Source: Paenibacillus oleatilyticus
GTDB lineage: Bacteria; Bacillota; Bacilli; Paenibacillales; NBRC-103111
Reading direction: 5' to 3'
DNA length: 64,000 bases
NCBI RefSeq assembly: GCF_018998565.1
Contig: NZ_JAHNZO010000007.1
Location: 62,001-126,000, forward strand
In this document: positions 1-8,190 of the stretch, one piece after another
Position numbering within the stretch: the first letter of the stretch is position 1
Layout of the letters: each line of letters starts with the position of its first letter
Position numbers and translations under genes: made by a program
Notes under the pieces: generated by a model
Database searches by the model: none
Told to the model about the DNA's origin: nothing
The model's input: the letters and a program-made list of their open reading frames with translations, nothing else

Positions 1-2
1 GC

Positions 3-239
3 TATCAAAAATTGCCGAGCGGTCTCATCCTTCAATGGGGTACGGCAGCGATATCCAACTCCGGAACGGTAACGTTTCCCGTTGCGTTTCCTAACTATGT
101 GATGCATATTTTTGGTCAAGTGGAAACATCGGCAGCCTCGCAAACCGTTGGCATTGGAAGCTACACGAACACGCAGTTCATGGCATGGACGGTAGCAGGG
201 TCACAACAAACTATCCACTGGTTTGCCATTGGTTACTGA
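3..239 (+). CDS. Phage tail fibre protein, C-terminal fragment (5' end outside window)
   Basis: The reading frame is already open at the window start, so only the last 78 codons are seen. The fragment is rich in Gly, Ser, Thr and aromatic residues, has alternating beta-like segments, and ends in WFAIGY. Short beta-rich tips of this kind close many phage tail fibres, such as the gp53-like C-terminal domain, and serve receptor binding. It is followed 14 bases later by a DUF4376-like gene, the usual neighbour of fibre genes. The fibre assignment rests on composition and context, not on a clear motif. The TTG at 12 is internal and need not be a start. Confidence 0.55.
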   Translation, partial: YQKLPSGLILQWGTAAISNSGTVTFPVAFPNYVMHIFGQVETSAASQTVGIGSYTNTQFMAWTVAGSQQTIHWFAIGY

Positions 240-253
240 GGAGGGGACTTCAA

Positions 254-991
254 GTGGCTCAATATTATGCGGAGTTTGATGCGAGAGGAAATATCCTTGC
301 TTTTTACAATGACGATGTATGGGATACGGATAAAATACCTTCCACGGTTATTCCGATCACTGAAGAGCAATGGAAGGATGCCGTCAGCGAACAAGGTAAG
401 TACGTTGTTCAAAACGGCCAATTCTGTATGCCATCAGAAGATCAGAGGAAGAAGTGGCTCGCTATCCAACATCTTTATCCGACCGCCGTGCGAATGGTTG
501 ATTTCGTCGTACAGGACGACTTGGATGGCAAGGGGGCCTACATTGCGCAATGGAACCTTGACGCTCCGAAACCAACTAACGAGGAGTTGCAAGCTGCGTT
601 GGAAGCGATGCAGCCTAAAGAGTCAGATGATTCCATAGAACAAAAGAAAGCCAAAAAGCTGCGTTACCTGGACAAGTGCTGCTCGCAAGCCATTACCGGA
701 ACTTTTCTGTCTTCTGCTGTCGGCGAAATGCACGAATATTCGTATGACTTGGAAGCTCAAATCAATATGCATTCTTTGAAGGAATTGTTTACGACGGACC
801 CTGCTTTGAAAGAAGCGAAATGGAACACTCGTGATGCGGGCGTTATCGTACATACCAAAGACCAGTTTACACGGTTATGGACGGACGGCATGATGCACAA
901 GATCGCCCAGTTGGACAAACTAAGGTTTCTTGAATCCAAGCTTCAAGCGGCGAGCACATCTTTCGAGATAGAGCAAATCAAGTGGTGTTGA
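254..991 (+). CDS. Tail-fibre-associated protein with C-terminal DUF4376-like domain
   Basis: A 245-residue protein. I chose GTG at 254 because GAGGAGGGG lies just upstream; the longer open frame from 185 overlaps the fibre gene. The N-terminal 60 residues (start MAQYYAEFD, then ITEEQW and GKYVVQNGQ) resemble phage tail-fibre assembly proteins. The C-terminal half, from about residue 130, has KKLRYLDKCCSQAITGTF followed by a YSYDLEAQINM stretch and a closing EIEQIKW, a pattern seen in DUF4376 proteins of phage tail regions. The C-terminal half is clearly paralogous to the gene at 10848-11249. It probably assists or extends the fibre encoded just upstream; its exact role is unknown. Confidence 0.6.
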   Translation: MAQYYAEFDARGNILAFYNDDVWDTDKIPSTVIPITEEQWKDAVSEQGKYVVQNGQFCMPSEDQRKKWLAIQHLYPTAVRMVDFVVQDDLDGKGAYIAQWNLDAPKPTNEELQAALEAMQPKESDDSIEQKKAKKLRYLDKCCSQAITGTFLSSAVGEMHEYSYDLEAQINMHSLKELFTTDPALKEAKWNTRDAGVIVHTKDQFTRLWTDGMMHKIAQLDKLRFLESKLQAASTSFEIEQIKWC

Positions 992-1057
992 CCCGGAGCG
1001 CAATGGAACATGCAAGATTAGGGCCGGACCAGCCCGCTGGAAAGGAGGTGAACTCCA

Positions 1058-1087
1058 ATGAAACGCACAAGGAGGCTGAAAACATGA
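1058..1087 (+). promoter_or_regulatory. Possible 9-codon leader peptide coupled to the next gene
   Basis: A very strong ribosome-binding site (AAAGGAGGTGAA, 1041-1052) precedes an ATG at 1058 that opens a nine-codon frame, MKRTRRLKT. It stops in an ATGA overlap with the ATG at 1084 of the downstream gene. The second gene has its own AGGAGG inside the leader. The arrangement is what translational coupling looks like, but the peptide may be incidental. Confidence 0.3.
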
Positions 1088-1938
1088 GAGCTGAAATTCA
1101 AGCGCGCCTGATCGCACAATTGCCTGAGATCGGGGGGCGATGTTACCAGCTTCACGAGGTCAGTTCGTCCACGCCGAAGCCGTATTTGGTACTGCTTCAG
1201 CGCAAGGAGGAGCAGGAGGAGCCGTGGAGGGGGCTTGTCCGCCATTACGAGGTGCGGTGCTACAGCGGAATGACATCGTTTCACGAAGTCGATGCGCTGA
1301 TGGCTAAAGTCAAACAGGCGCTGGATGGACAGCGCTTGACGGAAGGCGGCGCGGGCGGCGCTTCGTTCACATGCCGTTACGAGGGCACGCATCGTTCAGA
1401 TGAAGTGGATACGACGCTGTCGGCTATATCAAGAAGCGCCAGATTTTCCGTACAGATCAAGCCTTCCGGAGGGACGGATGCCGCAACCGCTGCAGACCCG
1501 TGGGTGGAAGCGCTGGCCAAATGGACAAGCCTTCAATTGCCTTCCGAATGGAAGGTGTACCGCAACACTTGGCCTGTCGATTACTCCGCTCCATCGATCC
1601 TGTGGAGGATGACCGACTTCGAGATGCAGGATCAGGGCAGCGTCCTGTGCCAATTGAAGAAAAAGATGACAGGGCATGTTCTGGGCCGCACCTTGGCGGA
1701 ACAAAATTCAAAGGCCGCCGAGATGGTAAGCAAGCTGATCGGCGCCAAAAAAATCATGCTGGATGAAGCGAACAAGAGGTACGTCACGATTGTCGCTCCC
1801 GCCTTGCACACGCCGAAGGACGAAATGATCGAAGGTCAGCTGACGCTGACATTGAGCAGAATGGTGGATCGCCGTTCTCAGGACGAACCAACGGCTGTGT
1901 TGATTGGCGGCGTTAAACCTAACGCAATCATTGAATAA
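1084..1938 (+). CDS. Tail-module protein of unknown function (possible tail completion/terminator)
   Basis: A 284-residue protein. ATG 1084 is chosen because AAGGAGG lies about nine bases upstream; the open frame extends further 5' but without a better site. No recognisable family motif was seen. It precedes a short gene and the sheath gene, where PBSX-type clusters carry neck or tail-terminator genes (xkdH-J). The central part contains WRMTDFEMQDQGSVLCQL and the C-terminus is beta-rich (QLTLTLSRMVDRR), compatible with a structural tail protein. The role is inferred from position only. Confidence 0.4.
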   Translation: MRAEIQARLIAQLPEIGGRCYQLHEVSSSTPKPYLVLLQRKEEQEEPWRGLVRHYEVRCYSGMTSFHEVDALMAKVKQALDGQRLTEGGAGGASFTCRYEGTHRSDEVDTTLSAISRSARFSVQIKPSGGTDAATAADPWVEALAKWTSLQLPSEWKVYRNTWPVDYSAPSILWRMTDFEMQDQGSVLCQLKKKMTGHVLGRTLAEQNSKAAEMVSKLIGAKKIMLDEANKRYVTIVAPALHTPKDEMIEGQLTLTLSRMVDRRSQDEPTAVLIGGVKPNAIIE

Positions 1939-1962
1939 CTTTTAAAGGAGAGAATGAATCAT

Positions 1963-2130
1963 ATGTCGATGTATACTCGCGAAGAGTTAATGGCGAACGC
2001 CTTAACTGTATTTGGCGTGTCTCCGGAAGCGGTTATCGGAGCGTTGTTCGGAGCAGAGGAAGAAACGTTTTCGGTAGAGGAAGCACGGGAGCGCATTGAA
2101 CAATTTATGAACAGGAGAGTGAATGAGTAA
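1963..2130 (+). CDS. Small acidic protein upstream of the sheath gene
   Basis: A 55-residue protein starting MSMYTREELMANAL and ending MNRRVNE. An upstream AAAGGAG (1944-1950) supports translation; ATG 1954 in the same frame is an alternative start but sits too close to it. The stop overlaps the sheath start as TAATG, indicating translational coupling. PBSX-like clusters have a similarly placed short gene (ykzL) just before xkdK. The sequence is acidic and helical; no function is known to me. Confidence 0.6.
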   Translation: MSMYTREELMANALTVFGVSPEAVIGALFGAEEETFSVEEARERIEQFMNRRVNE

Positions 2131-3602
2131 TGGCAGGAGGAACTTGGAGTACGGTAGATAAGTCGGTTTTGCCAGGCATGTATGTGAATTTTCAGGCGGC
2201 GGCCCTGGCTTCGATTCAATCGGGCGCGCGGGGCGTCGTTGGCGTTCCGGTTAAGGCGCACTGGGGTCCGGTACGCAGCTTTGTCGAAATTACAAGCGAA
2301 GCGGGCATTTTGGAGAGCTTCGGAGGCGACACGGATGGCAACGCTACCGCTTTGACGACGTTGAAGCTGGCGCTGCTGGGCGGAGCGAAAAAGGTGGTCG
2401 CATACCGTCTGGCCGATAACACGGCAGCCGCTTCCGCTTTGACGCTTCAAGATACGGCAGGAACGCCGAAGGATGTTCTGAAGTTGAATGCCAAATATCC
2501 CGGCGCGCGAGGCAACAACTTCAAGGTAACGATTCAACCGGATATCGCGGACGCGACTAAGAAAAATATGAAGCTTTTTGAAGGTACGAAGCTTCTGAAA
2601 ACGTTTGTCTTCGCCAGCGGGAAGATTCAAACGGCTGTCGATGCCATCAATAACGACAGCGGCAACGTGTGGGTGACGGCGACTAAGCTGGATGACGGCA
2701 GCGGCGAGCTCAAGGATGTCTCCAACGTGGCGCTTGCGGGCGGCAATTCGGGAATTGGCGGCGTGACGGCGACCGATTACACGAATGCGCTAACGGCTTT
2801 TGAAACGCGCGATTTTAACTATTTTGCACTGGACGGCGTTTCGGACTCGGCTATTCAAGCCAGCGTTGTGGCATGGGTGAAACGAGTTCGCTCCGAAGGC
2901 AAAGGGGCGGTTGTCGTGCTCGGAGGCAGCCTCGCAGACGATACGGCATCGGATGCCGTGAACAAGGCGAGCGTGCGCAGCACGGCGAACTTCAACCATG
3001 AGGGTGTTATCAACGTAGGGACAGGCGTGATCTGGAACGGCGTGAGCTATAGCTCCGCTCAAGTATCTGCGTACGTTGCCGGTGTGATCGCCGGACAGAA
3101 GCTTAGCGAATCCGCGACATATGCTGCTTCGCCATTCAGCGATGTCGTTCGCAGATGGACGCGCAGCGAGCAAGAGCAGGCGGTGACGAACGGCGTATTC
3201 TTATTTTACCATGATGGCCGAATCGTAAAGGCGCTTAGAGCCGTCAACTCGCTCGTCACCTTGCGTCAAGGCCAGAACAGCTCTTGGAAAAAAATTAGAA
3301 CGATTCGCGTTATGGATGCCATTAACAGCGATTTGATGCAGGCGGCCGAGAACAACTATATCGGCAAAGTGAACAATACCGAGGAAGGCCGTCTCGCCCT
3401 TATCGGCGCATCGAAGCAATATATGCAATCGCTGGTTCAAGGCGGTGTCATTGAAGCTACCGGCTGGGATGTGTATTTGAACCCGCTCTACTATGGTTCG
3501 TCGGCAACGATCACTCCGGCTCCGGATCAAGTTTATATTCAGTGGGAAGCGCGGTTAACGGACGCGATGGAGCAAATTTTCGGAACCTTTATCGTGCTGT
3601 AA
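2130..3602 (+). CDS. xkdK: Contractile tail sheath protein (XkdK-like)
   Basis: A 490-residue protein matching the PBSX XkdK / phage tail sheath family. It starts MAGGTWSTVDK, has the GARGVVGVPVKAHWGPV segment near residues 30-45 typical of sheath N-termini, a central variable domain, and a C-terminal AENNYIGKVNNTEEGR region and VYIQWEARLTDAMEQI close to the end. The sheath forms the contractile outer tube that drives the inner tube through a target envelope. It is coupled to the upstream short gene by TAATG and followed by the tube gene after 50 bases, the standard sheath-tube order. Confidence 0.92.
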   Translation: MAGGTWSTVDKSVLPGMYVNFQAAALASIQSGARGVVGVPVKAHWGPVRSFVEITSEAGILESFGGDTDGNATALTTLKLALLGGAKKVVAYRLADNTAAASALTLQDTAGTPKDVLKLNAKYPGARGNNFKVTIQPDIADATKKNMKLFEGTKLLKTFVFASGKIQTAVDAINNDSGNVWVTATKLDDGSGELKDVSNVALAGGNSGIGGVTATDYTNALTAFETRDFNYFALDGVSDSAIQASVVAWVKRVRSEGKGAVVVLGGSLADDTASDAVNKASVRSTANFNHEGVINVGTGVIWNGVSYSSAQVSAYVAGVIAGQKLSESATYAASPFSDVVRRWTRSEQEQAVTNGVFLFYHDGRIVKALRAVNSLVTLRQGQNSSWKKIRTIRVMDAINSDLMQAAENNYIGKVNNTEEGRLALIGASKQYMQSLVQGGVIEATGWDVYLNPLYYGSSATITPAPDQVYIQWEARLTDAMEQIFGTFIVL

Positions 3603-3652
3603 GCCGATGCATTCGAAGCAAATTTTTGCGATAACCTAAGGAGGACTAACAA

Positions 3653-4060
3653 ATGTCATTAGATGCGAGCAGAGTCATACTTGGAACGTACGGTCAAGTA
3701 TTTATCGACGGGAATTGGCAAGCGAATTTCAACCATCTGGAAGCCAAGGTAGAGGTTCAGAAGAAAGAGCTGAATCTCTCCGGAGATTCCTGGGTTCGCC
3801 ATAAGCTGGGTGCGAAGAAGGGAACGGGAACGGTCAGCGGATTTAAAGTGACCAGCTTTATGCTGGAAAAAGGCTTTACTAAATTCGAGATTATTTCCAA
3901 ATTGGCAGACCCGGAAAGCTACGGCTTCGAACGCGTGCGTCTGGTCAATGTCATTCCGGACCGCCTGCAGCTCGCCAACTGGACGGCCGGCGAAGAAGTG
4001 AAGGAAGAAATTTCTTTCACGTTTGAAGGCTACGAGCTTTTAGACCCGATTAAAGCGTAA
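3653..4060 (+). CDS. xkdM: Tail tube protein (XkdM-like)
   Basis: A 135-residue protein of the XkdM tail tube family. It starts MSLDASRVILGTYGQVFIDG, followed by the conserved AKVEVQKKELNLSGD and a central GTVSGFKVTSFM; the C-terminus is EEISFTFEGYELLDPI. These match the small beta-barrel tube subunits stacked inside contractile sheaths. The ribosome-binding site AAGGAGG lies about ten bases upstream of ATG 3653. It sits directly between sheath and chaperone genes, as in PBSX. Confidence 0.92.
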   Translation: MSLDASRVILGTYGQVFIDGNWQANFNHLEAKVEVQKKELNLSGDSWVRHKLGAKKGTGTVSGFKVTSFMLEKGFTKFEIISKLADPESYGFERVRLVNVIPDRLQLANWTAGEEVKEEISFTFEGYELLDPIKA

Positions 4061-4096
4061 CGACAAAAAGTAACGGTAAAAAGGAGAAGATAAACG

Positions 4097-4486
4097 ATGA
4101 TGGATGAACAAATTTTGCAAAGACTGCTGGAAGCGGACCGTATCCCGGAAAAAACGGTAAACCTGTCTCGTCTGGGAGTTCCTGTCACGCTGCGCGGATT
4201 AACCGGCAAGCAAGTTTACTTGCTTCGCGAGCGCTGCACGGAGCGCACGGAAAGAAAAGGGCAGATGGTGGAGCGTCTGGATGAAGAGCAGTTCAACGTA
4301 GCTTTGATCGCGGCCTCTACGGTTTCCCCCAATTGGGGGGACTCCCGTTTGCTGGCGAAATACCAGGCGAGCGGAGCCGAGGAGGTTATCAAGCGGATTT
4401 TGCTGGCGGGTGAATTGTCTGCGCTCGGCGACTCCGTGCTCGACGTTAGTGGCTTCAATACAACGCTGGAAGAAGTAAAAAACTAA
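4097..4486 (+). CDS. xkdN: Tail assembly chaperone, short form (XkdN-like)
   Basis: A 129-residue protein starting MMDEQILQRLLEADRIPEKT, with LTGKQVYLLRERCTE near residue 40, typical of XkdN/YqbN tail assembly proteins located between tube and tape measure genes. These bind the tape measure during tail assembly. The preceding AAGGAG is well placed. The gene ends GTA AAA AAC TAA, where A AAA AAC is a canonical -1 slippery heptamer immediately before the stop; see the separate entry for the longer frameshift product. Confidence 0.85.
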   Translation: MMDEQILQRLLEADRIPEKTVNLSRLGVPVTLRGLTGKQVYLLRERCTERTERKGQMVERLDEEQFNVALIAASTVSPNWGDSRLLAKYQASGAEEVIKRILLAGELSALGDSVLDVSGFNTTLEEVKN

Positions 4487-4650
4487 TCGTCTCCGGCGGA
4501 CTTGGAGGAATGCTCCATGCCATATGGGTAAGACATCACCTCCGCCCCGGAGAATTCTGGAAGCTCCCTCGCGGGGAACAGCTCTTCCTGCTCGCCAGTA
4601 TGGAACTGGAGCTTGAGCATGAAGAGAGAGTTCGTCAAATGAGAGAATGA
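4097..4650 (+). CDS. Tail assembly chaperone, -1 frameshift product (G/GT-like)
   Basis: Ribosomes slipping back one base at A AAA AAC (4477-4483) would bypass the TAA at 4484 and read on to TGA 4648. This makes a 184-residue product whose extra 55 residues run through SGGLGGMLHAIWVRHH, PGEFWKLPRGEQLFLLA and ELELEHEERVRQMRE. Long tails commonly encode two chaperone forms this way (lambda G/GT; many Gram-positive phages). The extension occupies exactly the gap before the tape measure gene. No good independent start for the extension was seen, although ATG 4513 lies in that frame. The slippery site is seen directly; frameshifting is inferred. Confidence 0.75.
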
Positions 4651-4666
4651 AAGAAGTGAAGTGCAG

Positions 4667-7147
4667 ATGGCTGAAGCTGCTTTGGGGCGAATCCAGCTAT
4701 TACAGCAAATGCAAGAACGGCTGCGCCAGTCATTTGGCCCTATAAGCTCTGCGATTCAAGCGGTTGAAGATAAGATGAACCGTGCGGGAGCGGCAGCAAG
4801 CGCCCTAAGCGCCATGAAGATTACGCCGAAGATCGAATCGATCGTCGGCATTCGGGTCGAAAGCTCGGGAGGAGCTTCAGGGTCGGGCGGGGGCTTGGGC
4901 AATATGGGCAAGTCCCTCATGACCGGCGTGGCCGATGGATTGGGCGACGTACAAAAGGCGCTGTCAGGCTTGGGGCCGTCCTTTTTGGGCGGAGTCTCCG
5001 CCGGCGTCGAGGATCTTGGCAAGTCGCTAAACAGTCTGGGTTCGGACGCTCTGGCGGGAGTGAGCACAGGCGTGAAGGAGCTCGGCGAAGCGCTGAAAGG
5101 GATGGGCACAGATGCCTTCGGCGGCGCGAGCGAGGGCGTGAAGGGGCTCGGCGAAGCGCTGAAGGGTATGGGCACGGATGCTTTTGGCGGTGCGAGCGTG
5201 GGTGTGCAGGGGCTCGGCGAGGCGCTGAAAGGCATGGGCCTCGATGCGTTTGGCGGCGCGAGCGCGGGCGTGAAAGAGCTCGGTGAGGCGCTGAAAGGCT
5301 TTAGCACGGACGCTTTTGGTGGCTTGAGCACGGGCGTGAGGGAACTCGGCGCAGCGTTGCAAGGCTTCGGCACGACCGGCCTAGTCGGACTGAGCGCCGG
5401 TGTAAAGGAACTCGGCGTAGCGTTCAATGATTTCGGTACAACCGGCTTGGGCGGCGTGAGCGCGGGCGTGAAGGAAGTCGGCGCGGCGTTCAATGACTTC
5501 GGTACAACTGGCTTGGGCGGCGTGAGCGCCGGCGTGAAGGAACTCGGCGCAGCGTTCAAAGACTTCGGCACGACCGGGTTAGGCGGCGTGAGCGCCGGTG
5601 TGAAGGAAGTCGGTGCGGCGTTCAATGACTTCGGCACGACCGGCTTGGGTGGCGTGAGCGCCGGCGTGAAGGAGCTCGGCGCAGCCCTTAAGGATTTCGG
5701 CACGACCGGCTTGGGCGGCATAGGCAAGGGCATCAAAGAACTCAGCGGAGCCATCGGGGGTATCGGTACGACCGCTTTGGGCGGCATAAGCAAAGGCATC
5801 AAAGAAATGAACGAAGCCATCGGAGGTATTGGTACAACCGCCTTTGGCGGCCTGAGTAAAGGCATCACAGAATTTAGCGAAGCCATCGGAGGTATCGGTA
5901 CAACCGCTTTTAGTGGCCTGAGTAAAGGCATCACAGAATTTAGCGAAGCCATCGGGGGTATCGGTACGACCGCCTTTGGCGGCCTCAGTAAAGGCATCAC
6001 AGAACTGAGCGAAGCCATCGGAGGTATCGGCACAACCGCCTTAAGCGGCGTCAGTAAAGGGATCAAAGATTTAAGCGGATCTTTTGACGGTGTCGGTACC
6101 GGGATTAGCACGGTGGGCAAATCGCTGACGGACCTGGGCAAAGGTCTGGTTGATTTGGGGAAAGGCATTGTTGACGTCATTACCATGATTGGCGGAGCGC
6201 TGAAAGAGCTTAAGGGAACCGGAGCTGCCGCAGCAGGCGGCGGGGGAAAAGGCGGCCCGGAGCGTGGAAGCGGGAAAGGCAAAAAAACGAAGGGTCGGGC
6301 ATCTGCAAGCCTCAGCTCGGCGGCTGACAAAGTGAAGAGCTCCTCTAAGTCATCCGGCAAGAGTACCAAAGGCGCAGCGTCCACAATCATGAACTCGGCG
6401 GCTGATGGAGTGAAAAGCTCTGCTAAAGCCTCTGCAAGCAAAGGTCCGAAGTTGGGCGGAAAAAAAGGCGGCCTTTTAGGCGCTCTTGCTTTAGGAGCCG
6501 TCGGGGCAGCCGGCGAAGATAGTCCAATGGAGGCGGTGAAGAGTACGGCGGGCGGACTGCTATCCGAAGGGCTGGGAAAGTTAACCAAGCTTCCGGGAGT
6601 CAAGTCGATTGCCAAGAAGATTCCCGGTTTGAACGTCTTGTCGGGCGTGATGGATGTTGCCACCTCAGACAACAAAGCTGCTGCAGCGACGAAAGCGACC
6701 GGCGAGTTGGCCGGCGGCGCGATCGGCGGGACGATTGGCGCAGCCATTGGAACGGCGCTGCTGCCTGGCATCGGAACGGTAGCAGGGGGCTTCGTAGGCA
6801 ACATGGTGGGCTCGATGGCCGGAGGCTTCCTGGCGGAAAAGGTGTCCGGCTTCGCCAGCAAATGGTTCAAGAAAGAAGAGAAGCCCGCCGTGAAAACGGA
6901 ACCGCCTGCGCAGCCGGCTATTTATCCGGGCACTAATCCGGCGCTGGCATCCGGCAGCGCGCTTTATCCGATAGGAAATGGAGCGCCCGCGGTCGTAGAA
7001 AAGCCGGTCGGACCGAGCCCTCTCAATGTCTCCGTTTCCGGTATCAATGTTCGAGTTGAAGACAAATTAAACGAAGACGACTTGGCGCTGCGTATCGGCC
7101 AGAAGATCGTCAAGGATGTCAGACTTGCCATGGAAAACAGAGTTTAA
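4667..7147 (+). CDS. Tape measure protein with 22-residue tandem repeats (XkdO-like)
   Basis: An 826-residue protein between chaperone and LysM baseplate genes, the fixed position of the tape measure, which sets tail length and lies inside the tube. GTG 4661 is an alternative start. Residues roughly 105-480 consist of about 17 tandem copies of a 22-residue unit of the form GGxSxGVKELGxAxxxxGTTxL. Then comes a basic, Ser/Gly-rich stretch (about 530-600) and a hydrophobic Gly-zipper region near 680-740 (GGAIGGTIGAAIGTALLPG), as expected for a segment that meets a membrane. The C-terminus ends RLAMENRV. The repeats account for the long antisense open frame opposite this gene. Confidence 0.85.
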   Translation: MAEAALGRIQLLQQMQERLRQSFGPISSAIQAVEDKMNRAGAAASALSAMKITPKIESIVGIRVESSGGASGSGGGLGNMGKSLMTGVADGLGDVQKALSGLGPSFLGGVSAGVEDLGKSLNSLGSDALAGVSTGVKELGEALKGMGTDAFGGASEGVKGLGEALKGMGTDAFGGASVGVQGLGEALKGMGLDAFGGASAGVKELGEALKGFSTDAFGGLSTGVRELGAALQGFGTTGLVGLSAGVKELGVAFNDFGTTGLGGVSAGVKEVGAAFNDFGTTGLGGVSAGVKELGAAFKDFGTTGLGGVSAGVKEVGAAFNDFGTTGLGGVSAGVKELGAALKDFGTTGLGGIGKGIKELSGAIGGIGTTALGGISKGIKEMNEAIGGIGTTAFGGLSKGITEFSEAIGGIGTTAFSGLSKGITEFSEAIGGIGTTAFGGLSKGITELSEAIGGIGTTALSGVSKGIKDLSGSFDGVGTGISTVGKSLTDLGKGLVDLGKGIVDVITMIGGALKELKGTGAAAAGGGGKGGPERGSGKGKKTKGRASASLSSAADKVKSSSKSSGKSTKGAASTIMNSAADGVKSSAKASASKGPKLGGKKGGLLGALALGAVGAAGEDSPMEAVKSTAGGLLSEGLGKLTKLPGVKSIAKKIPGLNVLSGVMDVATSDNKAAAATKATGELAGGAIGGTIGAAIGTALLPGIGTVAGGFVGNMVGSMAGGFLAEKVSGFASKWFKKEEKPAVKTEPPAQPAIYPGTNPALASGSALYPIGNGAPAVVEKPVGPSPLNVSVSGINVRVEDKLNEDDLALRIGQKIVKDVRLAMENRV
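4970..6110 (+). repeat. Coding tandem repeat, 66-bp unit, about 17 copies
   Basis: In-frame 66-bp repeats inside the tape measure gene. Three subfamilies are visible in order: units with GMGTDAF, units with DFGTTGL, and units with GIGTTAF/L. Neighbouring copies are most alike, which points to growth by local duplication. Confidence 0.9.
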
Positions 7148-7167
7148 GACAAAGTGGTGATGATGCG

Positions 7168-7788
7168 ATGGACTTTATACTGATGGACCCTGCGGGAACC
7201 AAGCTCCATTTTCCGGTTAACCCTCAAGAGGTCAGCATTCGTCGCGAGAAAAAATTTGAAACGGTTAATATCCTAAGTTTGGGAGAAATTGATTTTCCGC
7301 AGGGAGAGAAGGTAAAGGAAATTACCTTCTCTTCTTTTTTTCCTAAAGAATATGACATGAGCTATTGCCGGTACGAGCCGGTCCCGGACCCGCAGTTTGC
7401 GATGAATCAGCTAAATACGTGGATGGTGGACAAGAAGCCCGTGCAGTTGATTATTACCGATACGGCCGTCAATGTGTTCGTGCTCGTCTCTTCGCATGTC
7501 AGCACGTTCCGCGGAGGAGAACCGGGAGACGTCTATTTTGACCTGACTTGCCGGACCTGGAGGGAAGTGAAGATTCGGACAGCTACCGATACTTCGCCTT
7601 CCCAGAGAACGGATTTAAAGCCCGTACCCAAAACCTATGTGGTAAAATCCGACGATTCCTTATGGAAAATTGCCAAATTGAATCTTGGATCGGGGAGCAG
7701 ATTGGGTGAAATTTATGAGTTAAATAAAGACCTCATCGGTCCAGATCCAAATCAAATTTATCCCGGGCAAGAATTAGTGATGCCTTAA
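7168..7788 (+). CDS. xkdP: Baseplate protein with C-terminal LysM domain (XkdP-like)
   Basis: A 206-residue protein. The N-terminal part (FPVNPQEVSIRREKKFETV, IDFPQGEKVKEITFSSFFP, FRGGEPGDVYFDLTCRTWRE) matches XkdP/YqbP-type proteins (gp53-like), which join tail tube and hub. A LysM fold follows from about residue 157 (YVVKSDDSLWKIAKLNLG to NQIYPGQELVMP). In PBSX this gene is followed by the hub gene xkdQ; here xkdR follows after 33 bases, so the hub gene is missing from its usual place. Confidence 0.88.
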   Translation: MDFILMDPAGTKLHFPVNPQEVSIRREKKFETVNILSLGEIDFPQGEKVKEITFSSFFPKEYDMSYCRYEPVPDPQFAMNQLNTWMVDKKPVQLIITDTAVNVFVLVSSHVSTFRGGEPGDVYFDLTCRTWREVKIRTATDTSPSQRTDLKPVPKTYVVKSDDSLWKIAKLNLGSGSRLGEIYELNKDLIGPDPNQIYPGQELVMP

Positions 7789-7821
7789 CAAGCTCGCACC
7801 ACATGTAGGGAGGTTTAATTT

Positions 7822-8190
7822 TTGGATAGTCCGTTTAAACAACTTGCTTCTCTGCTCGATACGAGAATTTCCGGCCACACGTCGCAAGCGGTGGCCGGAT
7901 TGCAGGCCGAGATGGGAACGATGACGACAAGCGGGTTAAAACTGGACAGCTACAAATATGAAATTCAGGATTATATGACGGCAGACTGGCGAGTTGAGCT
8001 TGAACTGCCGGCATTCAGTTTAACGGGAACGATCAATGGTGGCGGCTCGGCCAAGATCGATTTTGAAACCGCCCGAATCCCTGATGTCAAAATTCATTTC
8101 AAAGAGGGCCTGCAGCCGGGAGACCGGGTTTTGGTGCAGCCCGTGAATAACGGCAGTGATTTTGTCGTTTTATGCAAGGTGGTGGTGTAG
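7822..8190 (+). CDS. xkdR: Baseplate spike/OB-fold protein, DUF2577 (XkdR-like)
   Basis: A 122-residue protein. The start is TTG at 7822, preceded by GGGAGG with normal spacing. The second half (IDFETARIPDVKIHF, LQPGDRVLVQPVNNGSDFVVL) matches DUF2577/XkdR proteins, small beta-rich components at the centre of contractile baseplates. It follows xkdP and abuts xkdS. This order is standard for PBSX-like baseplates apart from the absent xkdQ. Confidence 0.8.
   Translation: MDSPFKQLASLLDTRISGHTSQAVAGLQAEMGTMTTSGLKLDSYKYEIQDYMTADWRVELELPAFSLTGTINGGGSAKIDFETARIPDVKIHFKEGLQPGDRVLVQPVNNGSDFVVLCKVVV

Noticed and set aside
4970-6110. CRISPR-like array from regularly spaced repeats
   Set aside because: The 66-bp repeats are contiguous, in frame and coding; there are no spacers.
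4756-6870. 704-codon open frame antisense to the tape measure gene
   Set aside because: It is Pro-rich and repetitive because it mirrors the 66-bp repeats; no ribosome-binding site or family pattern, and the sense gene is well supported.
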